Counted from the first letter of the stretch, positions 1 through 8,796 are shown. The stretch is 64,000 bases of DNA from Amycolatopsis jejuensis (GCF_000717335.1 NZ_JNYZ01000012.1:186001-250000); one strand, 5' to 3'. Numbers and translations are program-made. Notes: generated by a model from the sequence alone, not told the origin.

Positions 1-489
1 GCGCGAATGGGCGGTGACCCGGACACCCTGCATTTGCGCAATATCGCAACGATCAATGCCGCACTGGCCGGGAAACCGGATGAGATGACGGTGACGACCC
101 ATTTGTGCCGCGGGAATTTCCGTTCGTCGTGGGTGGCTTCGGGTGGTTACGAATTCGTCGCCGAGGCGGTATTCGGAGAGCTCGGGGTGGATGGGTTTTT
201 CCTGGAGTACGACGATGAGCGTTCCGGTGGGTTCGAGCCCCTTCGGTTTGTGCCCGAGGGAAAGCGGGTGGTGCTCGGGCTGGTCACCACGAAACGGCCT
301 GAGCTGGAAGATCCGGATGCATTGGTGCGGCGGATCGAGGAAGCCTCGCGGTATGTGGATATCGACCGGCTGTGCTTGTCCCCGCAGTGCGGATTTTCCT
401 CCACCGAGGAAGGGAATGACCTCACGGCGAGTGATCAGCTGCGGAAGCTGGAGCTGATCGTGTCGACGGCGGAACGCGTGTGGGGCTGA
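1..489 (+). CDS. Cobalamin-independent methionine synthase-type protein, C-terminal part (5' end outside window)
   Basis: The reading frame is open from base 1, so the N-terminus lies outside the window. The visible 162 residues match the C-terminal half of the short MetE/UROD-like barrel family (5-methyltetrahydropteroyltriglutamate-homocysteine methyltransferase type, usually about 370 residues). Visible motifs are THLCRGNF and LCLSPQCGFSS; in the family His and Cys at these places bind the catalytic zinc. The acceptor could be homocysteine or another thiol, because the short stand-alone members are poorly characterised. A perfect-armed hairpin 18 bp after the stop probably terminates the transcript. 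Confidence 0.85.
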   Translation, partial: ARMGGDPDTLHLRNIATINAALAGKPDEMTVTTHLCRGNFRSSWVASGGYEFVAEAVFGELGVDGFFLEYDDERSGGFEPLRFVPEGKRVVLGLVTTKRPELEDPDALVRRIEEASRYVDIDRLCLSPQCGFSSTEEGNDLTASDQLRKLELIVSTAERVWG

Positions 490-506
490 CCGGTCTCCTG
501 CATTCC

Positions 507-553
507 GTGAAGGGAACCATCACGGAATCTGATTCCCTCATGGTTCCCTTCAC
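507..553. terminator. Long palindrome, probable terminator and member of a dispersed repeat family
   Basis: Arms GTGAAGGGAACCAT (507-520) and ATGGTTCCCTTCAC (540-553) are perfectly complementary, and the inner bases CACGGAATC/GATTCCCTC extend the stem with two mismatches. It lies just after the MetE-type gene and before the FAD reductase. Related sequences occur at 4492-4518 with 5812-5838 and at 25455-25509, so it is also a repeat family of this genome. Confidence 0.7.
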
Positions 554-647
554 CGCCGGACGGATCGCGTTCCGGGGATGAGCCCGGTCTCCTCGACGAT
601 CTTGGCCTCCTGTGCTCAGATGGAGTCAGGATGTCGGGAGGAGAGAG

Positions 648-1871
648 ATGAGCACCGAGACCGTGCTAGTCATCGGCGCCGGACAGAGCGGATTCCAGAC
701 CGCAGCGTCCTTGCGGGACAAGGGCTTCGCTGGACGGGTCGTGCTGGTCGGGGACGAACCCGGTGTCCCGTACCAGCGCCCGCCGCTGTCGAAGGCATAC
801 CTGGCGGGCACCGCCGGGGTCGAGCACCTGCATCTGCGGCCGGAGGATTTCTTCGCGGAAAAGAACATCGAGCTCGTGCCGGGGCGCGTGGTCGCGATCG
901 ACCGGGCGGCGGCGCAGGTCCGGCTCGAAGACGACACCACGCTCGGGTACGACCACTTGGTGCTGGCCACCGGCGCACGCAACCGCACATTGCCGGTACC
1001 CGGCGCCGACCTCACCGGCGTCCTGACCCTGCGCACCCGCCTGGACGCCGACAACCTGCGGTCCTCGCTGGACGCCGCACGCGAGGTAGTGGTGATCGGC
1101 GGCGGGTTCATCGGACTGGAATTCGCCGCGCACGCCGGACGTCCGGTCACCGTCGTCGAGGCGCAGGACCGCTTGATGGCGCGGGTCGCGTCACCGGAGA
1201 TTTCGGAGTTTTTCGCCGAACATCACCGGTCGGCCGGGCATACGGTGCTGCTGGGCACGGGCGTCACCGCGCTGCACGGTTCGGGGCGGGTCGAGTCCGT
1301 AGAGCTTTCCGACGGACGACGGCTACCTGCGGACCTCGTGGTGGTCGCGGTCGGCGTCCTGCCGGAGACGACGCTCGCCGCCGCGGCCGGGCTCACGGTG
1401 CACAACGGCGTCGTCGTGGACGAGCATCTGCGCACCGAAGACCCGCAGATCTTCGCAATCGGCGACTGCGCGTCCTTCCCGTGCGTGCAAGCGGGCAGTG
1501 TGGTGCGGCTGGAATCGGTGCAGAACGCCGTCGACCAGGCCCGATCGGTAGCCGCGGCAATCACCGGAGAACCGGCGCGCTACGACAGCCTCCCGTGGTT
1601 CTGGACCGACCAGACCGGCGCAAAACTGCAGATCGCAGGCATCCTGGGCGCCGCCGATCGCACCGTACTGACCGGCGATCGCGCCGATGGCCGCTTCTCG
1701 GTGCTGTCCTTCCGCGACGACGTCCTGATCGCGGTGGAATCGGTCAACCGCCCGCCGGACCACATCGCCGCCCGCCGCCTGTTCGCCGCGGATCCGCGGC
1801 CGGGGTACGCGGATCTGGCGGCGAGTTCATTCGATCTGAAGGCGCATGTGAAATCCCGTTCGGCGGCTTGA
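648..1871 (+). CDS. NAD(P)/FAD-dependent ferredoxin reductase-type oxidoreductase
   Basis: A 407-residue flavoprotein of the rhodocoxin/putidaredoxin reductase type, which normally passes electrons from NAD(P)H through FAD to a ferredoxin serving a P450 or dioxygenase. The FAD-binding motif VIGAGQSG is at residues 8-15, the NAD(P)-binding VIGGGFIG near 145, ATGARNR near 105, and the late FAD motif IFAIGDCA near 268. The start is ATG 648 because GGGAGGAGAG lies immediately upstream; an ATG at 612 has no such site. No ferredoxin or P450 gene is adjacent, so its partner must be encoded elsewhere. The gene stands alone between a terminator-like palindrome and the operator of the next gene. Confidence 0.9.
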   Translation: MSTETVLVIGAGQSGFQTAASLRDKGFAGRVVLVGDEPGVPYQRPPLSKAYLAGTAGVEHLHLRPEDFFAEKNIELVPGRVVAIDRAAAQVRLEDDTTLGYDHLVLATGARNRTLPVPGADLTGVLTLRTRLDADNLRSSLDAAREVVVIGGGFIGLEFAAHAGRPVTVVEAQDRLMARVASPEISEFFAEHHRSAGHTVLLGTGVTALHGSGRVESVELSDGRRLPADLVVVAVGVLPETTLAAAAGLTVHNGVVVDEHLRTEDPQIFAIGDCASFPCVQAGSVVRLESVQNAVDQARSVAAAITGEPARYDSLPWFWTDQTGAKLQIAGILGAADRTVLTGDRADGRFSVLSFRDDVLIAVESVNRPPDHIAARRLFAADPRPGYADLAASSFDLKAHVKSRSAA

Positions 1872-1900
1872 CGGGGGCCAGTACGTAGCTTCGGCCGCTC

Positions 1901-1956
1901 CACATGCTCACTCACATGCTCACTGGAGGTAGAGTGAGCATGTGAGTGAGCATGTG
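1901..1956. promoter_or_regulatory. Perfect 24-bp inverted repeat made of four 12-bp sites, probable autoregulatory operator
   Basis: The left arm (1901-1924) is CACATGCTCACT twice in tandem; the right arm (1933-1956) is its exact reverse complement, AGTGAGCATGTG twice; the spacer is 8 bp (1925-1932). The element ends 8 bp before ATG 1965. The following protein has a C-terminal helix-turn-helix, so self-binding is the simplest explanation. As RNA the arms would also form a 24-bp hairpin that could hide the ribosome binding site. Confidence 0.75.
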
Positions 1957-1964
1957 GGGGCTTG

Positions 1965-3683
1965 ATGCTGGACGACGAGCTGGCGGAGATCATCCGCAAC
2001 CTCCGGCAGCTTGGTGCGGATGACGCCGACATCGAGGCCAAGCGCGCGGAGGATCGTCTGCCCAAGTCCGTCCGGGACACGGTGTCCGCGTTTGCCAATA
2101 CCCGAGGCGGCGTCTTGATCCTCGGCCTGGACGAAGCTTCGGGATTTCGCGCCGGAGGGGTGCGTGACCCGGCGAAGATGACCGCTGACCTTGCCGCGGT
2201 CTGCGCGGATGAAATGGAGCCACCGCTGCGGCCGCTCATCAAGACCCACCGTTTCGAGGGGGTCGATCTCGCCGTCGCCGAGGTGCCGGCTCTCGACAAC
2301 CGGAGTCGGCCTTGCTTCGCGAAGCGGGTCGGGATGGCGCAGGGCAGCTACGTCCGGGTCGGTGACGGCGACCGTCGGCTCAGTGGCTACGAAGTGCACC
2401 TGATGGTTGCCAACCGCGGGCAGCCGCGAGACGACGAGGAGGTGGTTTCCGGCACCGGACTCGATGACCTGGATCCCGAACTCCTCACCGCCTTCGTTGC
2501 ACGACTACAGGAACAACGACCGCACGCGTTTGCCGATCTCGCTCGCGATGACATTCTGCGCCGGGTGAAGATTCTCGTCGGTGATCACGTGACCGTGGCC
2601 GGATTGCTGGCTCTCGGCCGTTATCCTCAGCATTTCTTCCCTCAGCTGATGGTCTCCTTCGTGCATTACCCGACATCCGATGGCTCCGATATCCGCACCG
2701 GGGACAGGTTTCTCGACAACCGGCTACTGGAAGGTTCCATTCCCGTGATCGTCCGCGACGCACTGGCTGCGCTCCGGGCGAACATGTCGCGCCGGGCGAC
2801 AGTGCGTGGTGCCGGGCGAATCGACAGCTGGGAGTATCCGGAACTGGCACTTCGCGAGGCGGTGGTCAATGCGTTGGTGCACAGGGATTATTCGCCGGAG
2901 TCTCGTGGTACCCAGGTCCAGATCGAGATGTATCCGGACCGTCTGGTCGTGCGCAATCCCGGAGGGCTCTATGGCCCGGTCACCGAGGAAACGCTGGGGG
3001 ACGAGGGTGTTTCCTCGGCTCGGAATGCCACGTTGCTCAGGCTTCTCGAAGACGTCCCGTTGCCGGGAACGTCACGCACGGTGTGCGAGAACCGTGGTTC
3101 GGGAATTCGCACGATGATAATGGCATTGCGCGACGCATCATTGAGTCCGCCGCGATTCGTGGACAAAATTTCGTTGTTCCGGGTCGAATTCCCCAATCAT
3201 GCGCTCATCAGCGATGAAGTCGTCGGATGGATTCGCGGTCTCGGGGAGTACGGGCTCACTGACAGCCAGTGCCTCGGGCTGGCCATGAGCAAGGTCGGAG
3301 ACGTCCTCGACAACCAGTCGTACCGCGGCGCGACCGGGGTGGATTCCCGGCGGGCGACGGCCGAGCTCGGCGATCTGGTCGCTCGGGGCCTGCTCCAGCA
3401 AACGGGAAGCCGGCGCTGGGCACGCTACGAGCTTGTTCCTTCCGCGCGCGCTGATCTTCCGCCCAGCAGCAGGCGGGACCGCCGCCATGAGGTACTGGAT
3501 GTGCTGGGTGCCGAGGAGCTGACGCGGGCGGAGCTGGCTGTCCGGCTGGACATGCCGGACAAGACCGTTTCCCGCTGGCTGCGCATTCTGCGCGAGGAAG
3601 GGATGGTCCAGCTGACCGGAGGGTCCACTCGCAGCCGTAACGTCCGTTATCGGCGTACCGGCAAGGCCATGCTCGGGGAATGA
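1965..3683 (+). CDS. AlbA_2 (Schlafen-like) / HATPase_c_4 ATP-binding regulator with C-terminal HTH
   Basis: A 572-residue protein of the family usually annotated as ATP-binding protein or AAA-4 transcriptional regulator. Residues 1-140 form an AlbA_2 (Schlafen-like) domain (IEAKRAE, then FANTRGGVLILGL). Residues about 290-385 form a GHKL-type ATPase domain of the HATPase_c_4 class (LREAVVNALVHRDY, ENRGSGIRTM). Residues about 505-565 contain a winged HTH (TRAELAVRLDMPDKTVSRWL). Members are DNA-binding regulators of unclear signal. TTG 1962 is an alternative start. The gene is preceded by four copies of a 12-bp motif and is followed within 60 bp by the HTH-ClpN gene, which has its own promoter. 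Confidence 0.85.
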   Translation: MLDDELAEIIRNLRQLGADDADIEAKRAEDRLPKSVRDTVSAFANTRGGVLILGLDEASGFRAGGVRDPAKMTADLAAVCADEMEPPLRPLIKTHRFEGVDLAVAEVPALDNRSRPCFAKRVGMAQGSYVRVGDGDRRLSGYEVHLMVANRGQPRDDEEVVSGTGLDDLDPELLTAFVARLQEQRPHAFADLARDDILRRVKILVGDHVTVAGLLALGRYPQHFFPQLMVSFVHYPTSDGSDIRTGDRFLDNRLLEGSIPVIVRDALAALRANMSRRATVRGAGRIDSWEYPELALREAVVNALVHRDYSPESRGTQVQIEMYPDRLVVRNPGGLYGPVTEETLGDEGVSSARNATLLRLLEDVPLPGTSRTVCENRGSGIRTMIMALRDASLSPPRFVDKISLFRVEFPNHALISDEVVGWIRGLGEYGLTDSQCLGLAMSKVGDVLDNQSYRGATGVDSRRATAELGDLVARGLLQQTGSRRWARYELVPSARADLPPSSRRDRRHEVLDVLGAEELTRAELAVRLDMPDKTVSRWLRILREEGMVQLTGGSTRSRNVRYRRTGKAMLGE

Positions 3684-3691
3684 CCCTCTGC

Positions 3692-3737
3692 GTCAACCCA
3701 AGGTTGACGCCACGGGGATCGTCAACCTAAAGTTGAC
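3692..3737 (+). promoter_or_regulatory. Two GTCAAC-N5-GTTGAC operators over a probable leaderless promoter
   Basis: GTCAACCCAAGGTTGAC (3692-3708) and GTCAACCTAAAGTTGAC (3721-3737) are 17-bp inverted repeats spaced 29 bp start to start. Inside them TTGACG (3704-3709) and TAAAGT (3728-3733), 18 bp apart, look like -35 and -10 boxes; transcription would begin about at ATG 3741, giving a leaderless mRNA. No Shine-Dalgarno sequence is present. The same arrangement precedes the gene at 25557. Confidence 0.65.
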
Positions 3738-3740
3738 GCC

Positions 3741-4472
3741 ATGACGATCCCCGTGAAACTGGACGACCTCATCTCTGCCATCAAGGCCAACAACGACCGT
3801 GACGCGCTTGCGCAGCTTTCCGATGCCGTGTACGTCGGGGAGCGTCTCGGTGAGCTGGCCGACCATCTCATCGGGCATTTCGTGGACCAGGCTCGCCGGT
3901 CGGGTGCCTCGTGGACCGAAATCGGGACCAGTATGGGGGTTTCGAAGCAGGCGGCGCAGAAGCGCTTTGTCCCCAAGGCTGATTCCGGTGGTGATCGGGC
4001 GGGGTCGATCGAGCGGTTGTACAGCCGGTACACCGATCGCGCGCGGCATGTCGTAGTCGAGGCGCAGAAGGCGGCCGTCGACGCGAAGAGCGCCGGGATC
4101 GACACCGTTCACCTGCTGCTCGGGCTGCTCAGCGAGCCCGCGGCGCTGGCGGCGGGCGTGATTCTCGCCCAGGGGGTCACGCTCGCGGCCGTCAAGGAGG
4201 CCGCCGAGGCGAAACTACCCGAACCCGTCGATCCGGTGCCGAATCCGGTGCCGTTCACGCCTGCGGCCAAGAAAACCATGGAACTGACCTTGCGCGAGGG
4301 GCTGCGGCTCGGGCACAACTACATCGGTACCGAGCACATTCTGCTGGCCCTGCTGGAACAAGGCGAGGGCGCCGGGTACGAGGTCCTCACCGGGCTGGGG
4401 GTCACGAAGGAACCTGCGGAGGCCAAGATCAGCGAGGCTATCGCGGAGATCCTGGCCGCCCGCCAGCCATGA
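3741..4472 (+). CDS. HTH-ClpN fusion protein (Clp N-terminal repeat domain, no ATPase)
   Basis: A 243-residue protein joining an N-terminal helix-turn-helix ([20 protein letters not shown], about residues 56-75) to two Clp_N repeats (about 96-140 and 175-235; [12 protein letters not shown] and [12 protein letters not shown]). Clp_N repeats in ClpA/ClpC bind adaptors and substrates, but here no AAA+ module follows, so it cannot be an unfoldase. It may be a regulator that senses or recruits Clp components; this is inference. The ATG lies 3 bp after the second operator, and a leaderless transcript is likely. The split pair at 25557 and 25766 is its paralogue. A 9-bp tandem repeat (AAGTCCGTG) follows the stop. 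Confidence 0.8.
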   Translation: MTIPVKLDDLISAIKANNDRDALAQLSDAVYVGERLGELADHLIGHFVDQARRSGASWTEIGTSMGVSKQAAQKRFVPKADSGGDRAGSIERLYSRYTDRARHVVVEAQKAAVDAKSAGIDTVHLLLGLLSEPAALAAGVILAQGVTLAAVKEAAEAKLPEPVDPVPNPVPFTPAAKKTMELTLREGLRLGHNYIGTEHILLALLEQGEGAGYEVLTGLGVTKEPAEAKISEAIAEILAARQP

Positions 4473-4518
4473 AGTCCGTGAAGTCCGTGAAGTCCGTGAA
4501 GGGAACCATGAGGGAATC
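4471..4518. repeat. 9-bp tandem repeat leading into the left half of the dispersed palindrome
   Basis: AAGTCCGTG is repeated about three times (4472-4499), running directly into the 27-bp left half-palindrome at 4492-4518 (GTCCGTGAAGGGAACCAT, then GAGGGAATC). The right half-palindrome is found at 5812-5838 beyond the IS30 remnant. The two 27-bp arms match at 25 of 27 positions. Confidence 0.75.
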
Positions 4519-5811
4519 TGGGTGGATTCGAGGGGTGGTTGCAACGCGGGTGGTCAATTGGTGAGGAGTGTAGTGAGGCGCTCGGCTGGGGTGTCCCAGT
4601 CGAGTGTTTTGCGTGGGCGGCGGCCCGAGTTGTGCGGCGACGGCGGTGAGGTGGTCGGGGGTGTGGATGGACAGGTCGGTGCTTTTGGGGAAGTACTGGC
4701 GGAGCAGGCCGTTGGTGTTTTCGTTGCTGCCGCGTTGCCAGGGTGAGTGGGGGTCGCAGAATTAGACCGGGATCCCGGTGGCGAGGCTGAATTCGTGGTG
4801 GCGGCCCATTTCGCTGCCTTGGTCCCAGGTCAGGGATCGTTGCAGGTGTGCGGGCAGGGTCGCGACGGTGGCGACGAGTGCGTCGCGGACGTGTTCGGCG
4901 GTGCGGGGCGTGGGGCAGGTGCGCGAGCAGGACGTAGCGGGTGGTGCGTTCGACCAGGGTGGCGATCGCTGAGGCGTTGTCCTTGCCGATGATCAGGTCG
5001 CCTTCCCAGTGCCCGGGGACCGCGCGGTCGGTGGCCTCGGCCGGGCGTTCGCTGATCATGATCATGGGTTCGGTGAACCGGGGCCGGCGTCGCTCGCTGC
5101 TGCTGCGGCGGCGGGGTGTGCGCATCGTGCGGCCGGTGCGCAGCGCGCGAGCCAGCTCGCGGCGCAGCTCGCCGCGGCCTTGGAGGTAGAGGGCCTGGTA
5201 GATCGTCTCGTGGGTCACGTGCAGCTCCGGCCGGTCAGGGTGGTCGCGGCGCAGCCGGCGGGCGATCTGCTCCGGGCTGAATTTCTCCGCCAGCATGCCC
5301 TGCACCAGGCCCCGCAGCGCGGGACAGGCCGCGATCTTGCCCGTCTTCGGCCGCGGGCGGCGGGCCCGGGCCAGCTCGTGCGCCGCGTGGGGCCGGTACT
5401 CGCCCGAGCCCGGACGAGTGTTACGGCCGATCTCCCGGCTGACCGTGGACGGGCTGCGACCCAGCTCGGTCGCAATCGACCGCAGCGAACGACCCGCGGC
5501 CAGCCCGTCCGCGATCACGATCCGCTCCTCGACCGACAGGAACCGGCCCGAACCCGGCTCCGGCCGGACCGGACGCGAGTTCCCGTTCCACCCAGCCCGG
5601 CTCGGCCGCCCGTACCGCCACAACTGCCCCGTCCGCCGGCTAACCCCGACAATCCGGCACGCCTCGACCGTGCCCACACCCTCCGCCACAAGATCAAAAT
5701 ACCGGCGGCGTTCCACCACCAACCGCACACGACCCCGCCACGCCCGACCCTCCCCAACCACAACAACCCCTGCACAACTCAGGCGTTGCAACCACCACCA
5801 GAACCCAAGCT
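4519..5811. mobile_element. IS30-family insertion sequence, degenerate, inserted at the centre of a palindrome
   Basis: Terminal inverted repeats share GGTGGTTGCAACGC (4534-4547, and reverse complement at 5783-5796), and TGGGT lies further out at each end. The element carries a single IS30-type transposase pseudogene on the minus strand. The outer limits are approximate because the end sequences diverge. The flanks are the two halves of the same palindrome seen at 507-553 and 25455-25509, so the insertion point is the palindrome centre. IS30-family elements are known for preferring palindromic targets. Confidence 0.8.
4554..5791 (-). pseudogene. IS30-family transposase, broken by two frameshifts and a stop codon
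   Basis: The N-terminal part is intact: HTH regions (GTVEACRIVGVSRRTGQLWR; SLRSIATELGRSPSTVSREI) and the first DDE aspartate in HWEGDLIIG. Just after LPHAPHR (around 4895-4905) the frame changes; the second aspartate (LTWDQGSE) and the glutamate (NENTNG) are in another frame. Between them an in-frame TAA replaces the expected Tyr codon in [13 protein letters not shown] (around 4763). A further 1-nt shift near 4625 puts the last segment ([13 protein letters not shown]) in the third frame, ending at 4554. Both shifts fit single-base insertions. A functional transposase is very unlikely. Confidence 0.85.
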
Positions 5812-5838
5812 GATTCCGTGATGGTTCCCTTCACGGAC
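5812..5838. repeat. Right half of the palindrome split by the IS30 element
   Basis: GATTCCGTGATGGTTCCC followed by TTCACGGAC is the reverse complement of the left half at 4492-4518 except for two positions. Joining the two halves recreates a palindrome of the type found intact at 507-553. Confidence 0.75.
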
Positions 5839-6110
5839 CTTGGTCCGGCAGCCCAAGGTGACGGTTGCTGCCTTGGGGCTGGTCCCGGGGGTTGGGCGGC
5901 TGCCGAGAGGTCACGCTGGGCATGAACGCAGGGTTCGCGCTGACCAGCAGGTTTCCATGAACCTGCAGTAATTCTCGTGACTCGTCACCGGCCCGCGGCC
6001 CCGTGCGAGAGAACGAGGGACTGGCCAGCGCCAACGCTGACCGCGGAGCCAGGGCCAGCAAACGCGGCCACACCTCAGCCGGTACCCCACGGTTAAACCC
6101 ATGGGGACTT
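5839..6110. other. Intergenic stretch with no recognisable gene
   Basis: This 272-bp interval between the IS30 flank and the end of gnd has no convincing reading frame on either strand and no hairpin that I can support. It probably holds 3' sequence of gnd and possibly remnants left by the insertion event. Confidence 0.5.
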
Positions 6111-7550
6111 TCAGGACTCGACTTCGGCCCGTCCGTCCGCGGCCCACAGGGTGTGGAACGAACCCGGACGGTCCACCCGCCGATACGTGTGCGCGCCGAA
6201 GAAATCGCGTTGACCCTGTACCAGCGCGGCGGGCAAGCGGTCCGCGCGCAGGCCGTCGTAGTACGCCAGCGCGGTGGCGAAACCGGGCGTCGGGATGCCC
6301 AGCCGGACTGCCGTGGAGATCACCGAACGCCACGAGTCTTGTGCGTTCTCCACCGCGGCCCGGAATCCGCCCGACGTGAGCAGCGTCGGCAGGCCCGGCT
6401 CCGCGGCGTACGCGGACGTGATGTCGTTCAGGAACTTCGCCCGGATGATGCAGCCGCCGCGCCAGATTGCGGCGACGCGGCCGAGGTCGATGTCCCAGCC
6501 GTACTCCGTGGCTCCGGCCTGGATCTGGTTGAAGCCCTGCGCGTACGCGACCACCTTCGACGCGTACAGCGCCTGTTCGACGTCGTCCGCGAAGGTCTCC
6601 AACGCCGCACCGGTGAGCGGTGTCCGCGAAGGCCCGCCCAACCCGCGTGCTGCCGCGCGCAGCGACTGTGACCCCGAAAGCGACCGCGCGAACACGGCTT
6701 CCGCGATACCGCTGATGGGCACGCCGAGGTCGAGACCGATCTGTACGGTCCAGCGGCCGGTGCCCTTCTGCTCCGCGGCATCCTCCACCACGTCGACGAA
6801 CGGCTTGCCCGACGCGGCGTCCACGTGCTTCAGGACTTCGGCGGTGATCTCGATGAGGTACGAGTCGAGCCGTCCGGCGTTCCAGGTGTCGAACACACCC
6901 GCGATCTCGGCGGGCGAGTACCCCGCGGCGCCGCGCAGCAGGTCGAAGGACTCGGCGATGAGCTGCATGTCGGCGTACTCGATGCCGTTGTGCACCATCT
7001 TCACGAAGTGGCCCGCGCCGTCCGCGCCGACGTGCGTGCAGCACGGTTCGCCGTCGACCTTCGCCGAGATGTCCTCGAACAGCGGACCCAGCGATTCGTA
7101 CGACTCCTTCGACCCGCCCGGCATGATGCTCGGCCCGTGCAGCGCGCCTTCCTCGCCGCCGGACACCCCGGTGCCGACGAAGTGCAGACCGCGTTCCCGC
7201 AGCGCCTGTTCGCGGCGGCGCGTGTCGGCGAAGTGCGCGTTGCCCGCGTCGACGATCACGTCGCCCGGTTCGAGCAGCGGCGCGAACTCCTCGATGACGG
7301 CGTCGGTGGGGCCGCCCGCCTTGACCATGATCACGATCTGCCGCGGGCGCTCCAGCGCGTCGACGAACTCCTTCGCGGAGTACGCCGGGATGAACTCGCC
7401 TTCGTCGCCGAACTGCTCGACGAGTGCGCGGGTCCGCTCCTCGGAGCGGTTGTGCAGGGCGACCGTGTGCCCGTGCCGGGCCAGGTTCCGTGCCAGGTTG
7501 CGGCCCATGACCGCAAGGCCGGTGACCCCGATGCTCGCCTTCTTGCTCAT
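6111..7550 (-). CDS. gnd: 6-phosphogluconate dehydrogenase, NADP-type, decarboxylating
   Basis: A 479-residue enzyme, full length for the long (homodimeric) 6PGDH class. It oxidises 6-phosphogluconate to ribulose 5-phosphate with CO2 release, making NADPH in the pentose phosphate pathway. The Rossmann motif GLAVMGRNLARNLA is at about residues 10-23. Substrate and catalytic motifs follow: GVSGGEEGALHGPS (about 129), HFVKMVHNGIEYADMQ (catalytic Lys, about 182-198) and GCIIRAKFL (about 365). The start is the ATG after a purine-rich stretch (GAAAGGGTTCGG). The closest neighbour in the same direction is the MBL hydrolase upstream, 56 bp away, so the two may be co-transcribed. Confidence 0.95.
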   Translation of the reverse strand: MSKKASIGVTGLAVMGRNLARNLARHGHTVALHNRSEERTRALVEQFGDEGEFIPAYSAKEFVDALERPRQIVIMVKAGGPTDAVIEEFAPLLEPGDVIVDAGNAHFADTRRREQALRERGLHFVGTGVSGGEEGALHGPSIMPGGSKESYESLGPLFEDISAKVDGEPCCTHVGADGAGHFVKMVHNGIEYADMQLIAESFDLLRGAAGYSPAEIAGVFDTWNAGRLDSYLIEITAEVLKHVDAASGKPFVDVVEDAAEQKGTGRWTVQIGLDLGVPISGIAEAVFARSLSGSQSLRAAARGLGGPSRTPLTGAALETFADDVEQALYASKVVAYAQGFNQIQAGATEYGWDIDLGRVAAIWRGGCIIRAKFLNDITSAYAAEPGLPTLLTSGGFRAAVENAQDSWRSVISTAVRLGIPTPGFATALAYYDGLRADRLPAALVQGQRDFFGAHTYRRVDRPGSFHTLWAADGRAEVES

Positions 7551-7606
7551 CCGAACCCTTTCCGAAGTCTCTGCCGGAATCCGAGCCTAGCCACCGCCCC
7601 GGACAG

Positions 7607-8524
7607 TCACGAGAAGCAGCGGACCGGCCCGCCGTTCCAGGCCAGCATGTCGGTCATCGCGGCGACCAGGTCGAGTGATGCACCACACTCCGCACCGCCC
7701 AGTTCCGCATATGCCCGGTGCAAGTTGCCCACCAGCCGTTCCTGTTCGGACAGTTCCGCGAACCGGCCGAGGTCGGTCGCCTTCGCCTGCTCCAGCGGTG
7801 ACCTTCCGGCCGCCTTGCCCGTCTCCGCCGTCCGCTGGACGAACTCCAGGTACGCGTCGACGACGTCCACCCGCTCCAGCCCGCATGCCGGGCCGTGGCC
7901 GGGCAGGATGACCGCCGGGTCGAGCTCGCGGAGCACGTTCAGCGCGTCCCGCCAGCCCGCGACCGAACCCATCAGCGCGAACGGGCTGCCGCCGTTGAAC
8001 ACCAGGTCACCGGCATAGAGCACGCGCTGCTCCGGCAGCCACGCGAGCACGTCGTTGGTGGTGTGCGCGGCGTGTCCGGGGTGGATGAGGTCGATCCGGG
8101 TCGGGCCCGCGTAAACGGTGAGCGTGTCGTCGAACACGACGTCCGGGACGCGCAGCTCGAGCCGTCCCCAGTCGTTGCCGACGAGCACGCCCTCGTACCG
8201 CTGGATCCCTTCGGCCAGCATCGTCTCGCGGGTCTTGCGGTGGCCGATGACGGCGGCGCCCGCGACCAGGTAGTTGCCGTTCGTGTGGTCGCCGTGGTGA
8301 TGGGTGTTGACCAGCGTCGTCACCGGGCCGGACGTGTCGCCGACCGCGGCCAGCAGCGCGCGGGTACGCCGTTCGGTCGCGCACGTGTCGATGAGCACCG
8401 CGTGGCCGTCGGCGTCGACGAAGCCGCAGTTGTTGATGAACCAGGAGCCGTCGGGCTGGACGTAGCCGTACGCGCCGTCGGCCAGCCGCTCGACGCTCGC
8501 CGCGTCGGGGGAACGATCGATCAC
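7607..8524 (-). CDS. MBL-fold metallo-hydrolase
   Basis: A 305-residue metallo-beta-lactamase-fold protein. The zinc motif HHHGDHTNG (HxHxDH) is near residue 100, the bridging Asp region YAGDLVFNGG near 170 and the final His in LPGHGP near 206, so both metal sites look complete. The substrate is unknown; family members hydrolyse thioesters, lactones, phosphoesters or beta-lactams. I chose GTG 8524 (IDRSPDAASVERLADGAY) because the in-frame extension to 8671 is Arg/Pro-rich and unlike the family. It precedes gnd on the same strand. Confidence 0.85.
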   Translation of the reverse strand: MIDRSPDAASVERLADGAYGYVQPDGSWFINNCGFVDADGHAVLIDTCATERRTRALLAAVGDTSGPVTTLVNTHHHGDHTNGNYLVAGAAVIGHRKTRETMLAEGIQRYEGVLVGNDWGRLELRVPDVVFDDTLTVYAGPTRIDLIHPGHAAHTTNDVLAWLPEQRVLYAGDLVFNGGSPFALMGSVAGWRDALNVLRELDPAVILPGHGPACGLERVDVVDAYLEFVQRTAETGKAAGRSPLEQAKATDLGRFAELSEQERLVGNLHRAYAELGGAECGASLDLVAAMTDMLAWNGGPVRCFS

Positions 8525-8796
8525 GCCGCCACTATGCCGCGCCCGGAGCACGGGCGGGTCCGGGCCGGGCAAACTTCTCGTGGCCCGAATGGAGTAGTGC
8601 CGATGTCCGGTGCGCCCGGAATCGGCTGCTCCGGCCGGGTGACGCACCGGGTGACTGGCGTTCTCGTGCATTTCCTGAAACGCTGCGTGGTGTCATCATC
8701 GAACCCCGTTGGGTCGAGTACTAGCCTGGGTGGTTCGAACGTTCGCGTACCGGTGGAGCTTCCACCGGCTGTAGTGGTCCGGGAGAGCAAGGGGAG
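8525..8796. promoter_or_regulatory. Divergent intergenic region with a short perfect hairpin before the XRE gene
   Basis: The region separates the MBL gene (minus) from the XRE regulator (plus) and should hold both promoters. CCGGTGGA-GCT-TCCACCGG (8750-8768) is a perfect inverted repeat ending 28 bp before ATG 8797, and GGTTCGAACG lies at about 8732-8741. Either could be an operator for the XRE protein. No small gene is supported here. Confidence 0.45.

Noticed and set aside
578..1888. 436-residue Arg-rich frame overlapping the FAD reductase
   Set aside because: It is a composition-driven shadow: no domain, extreme Arg content, and the overlapping frame has two clear dinucleotide-binding motifs and a good ribosome binding site.
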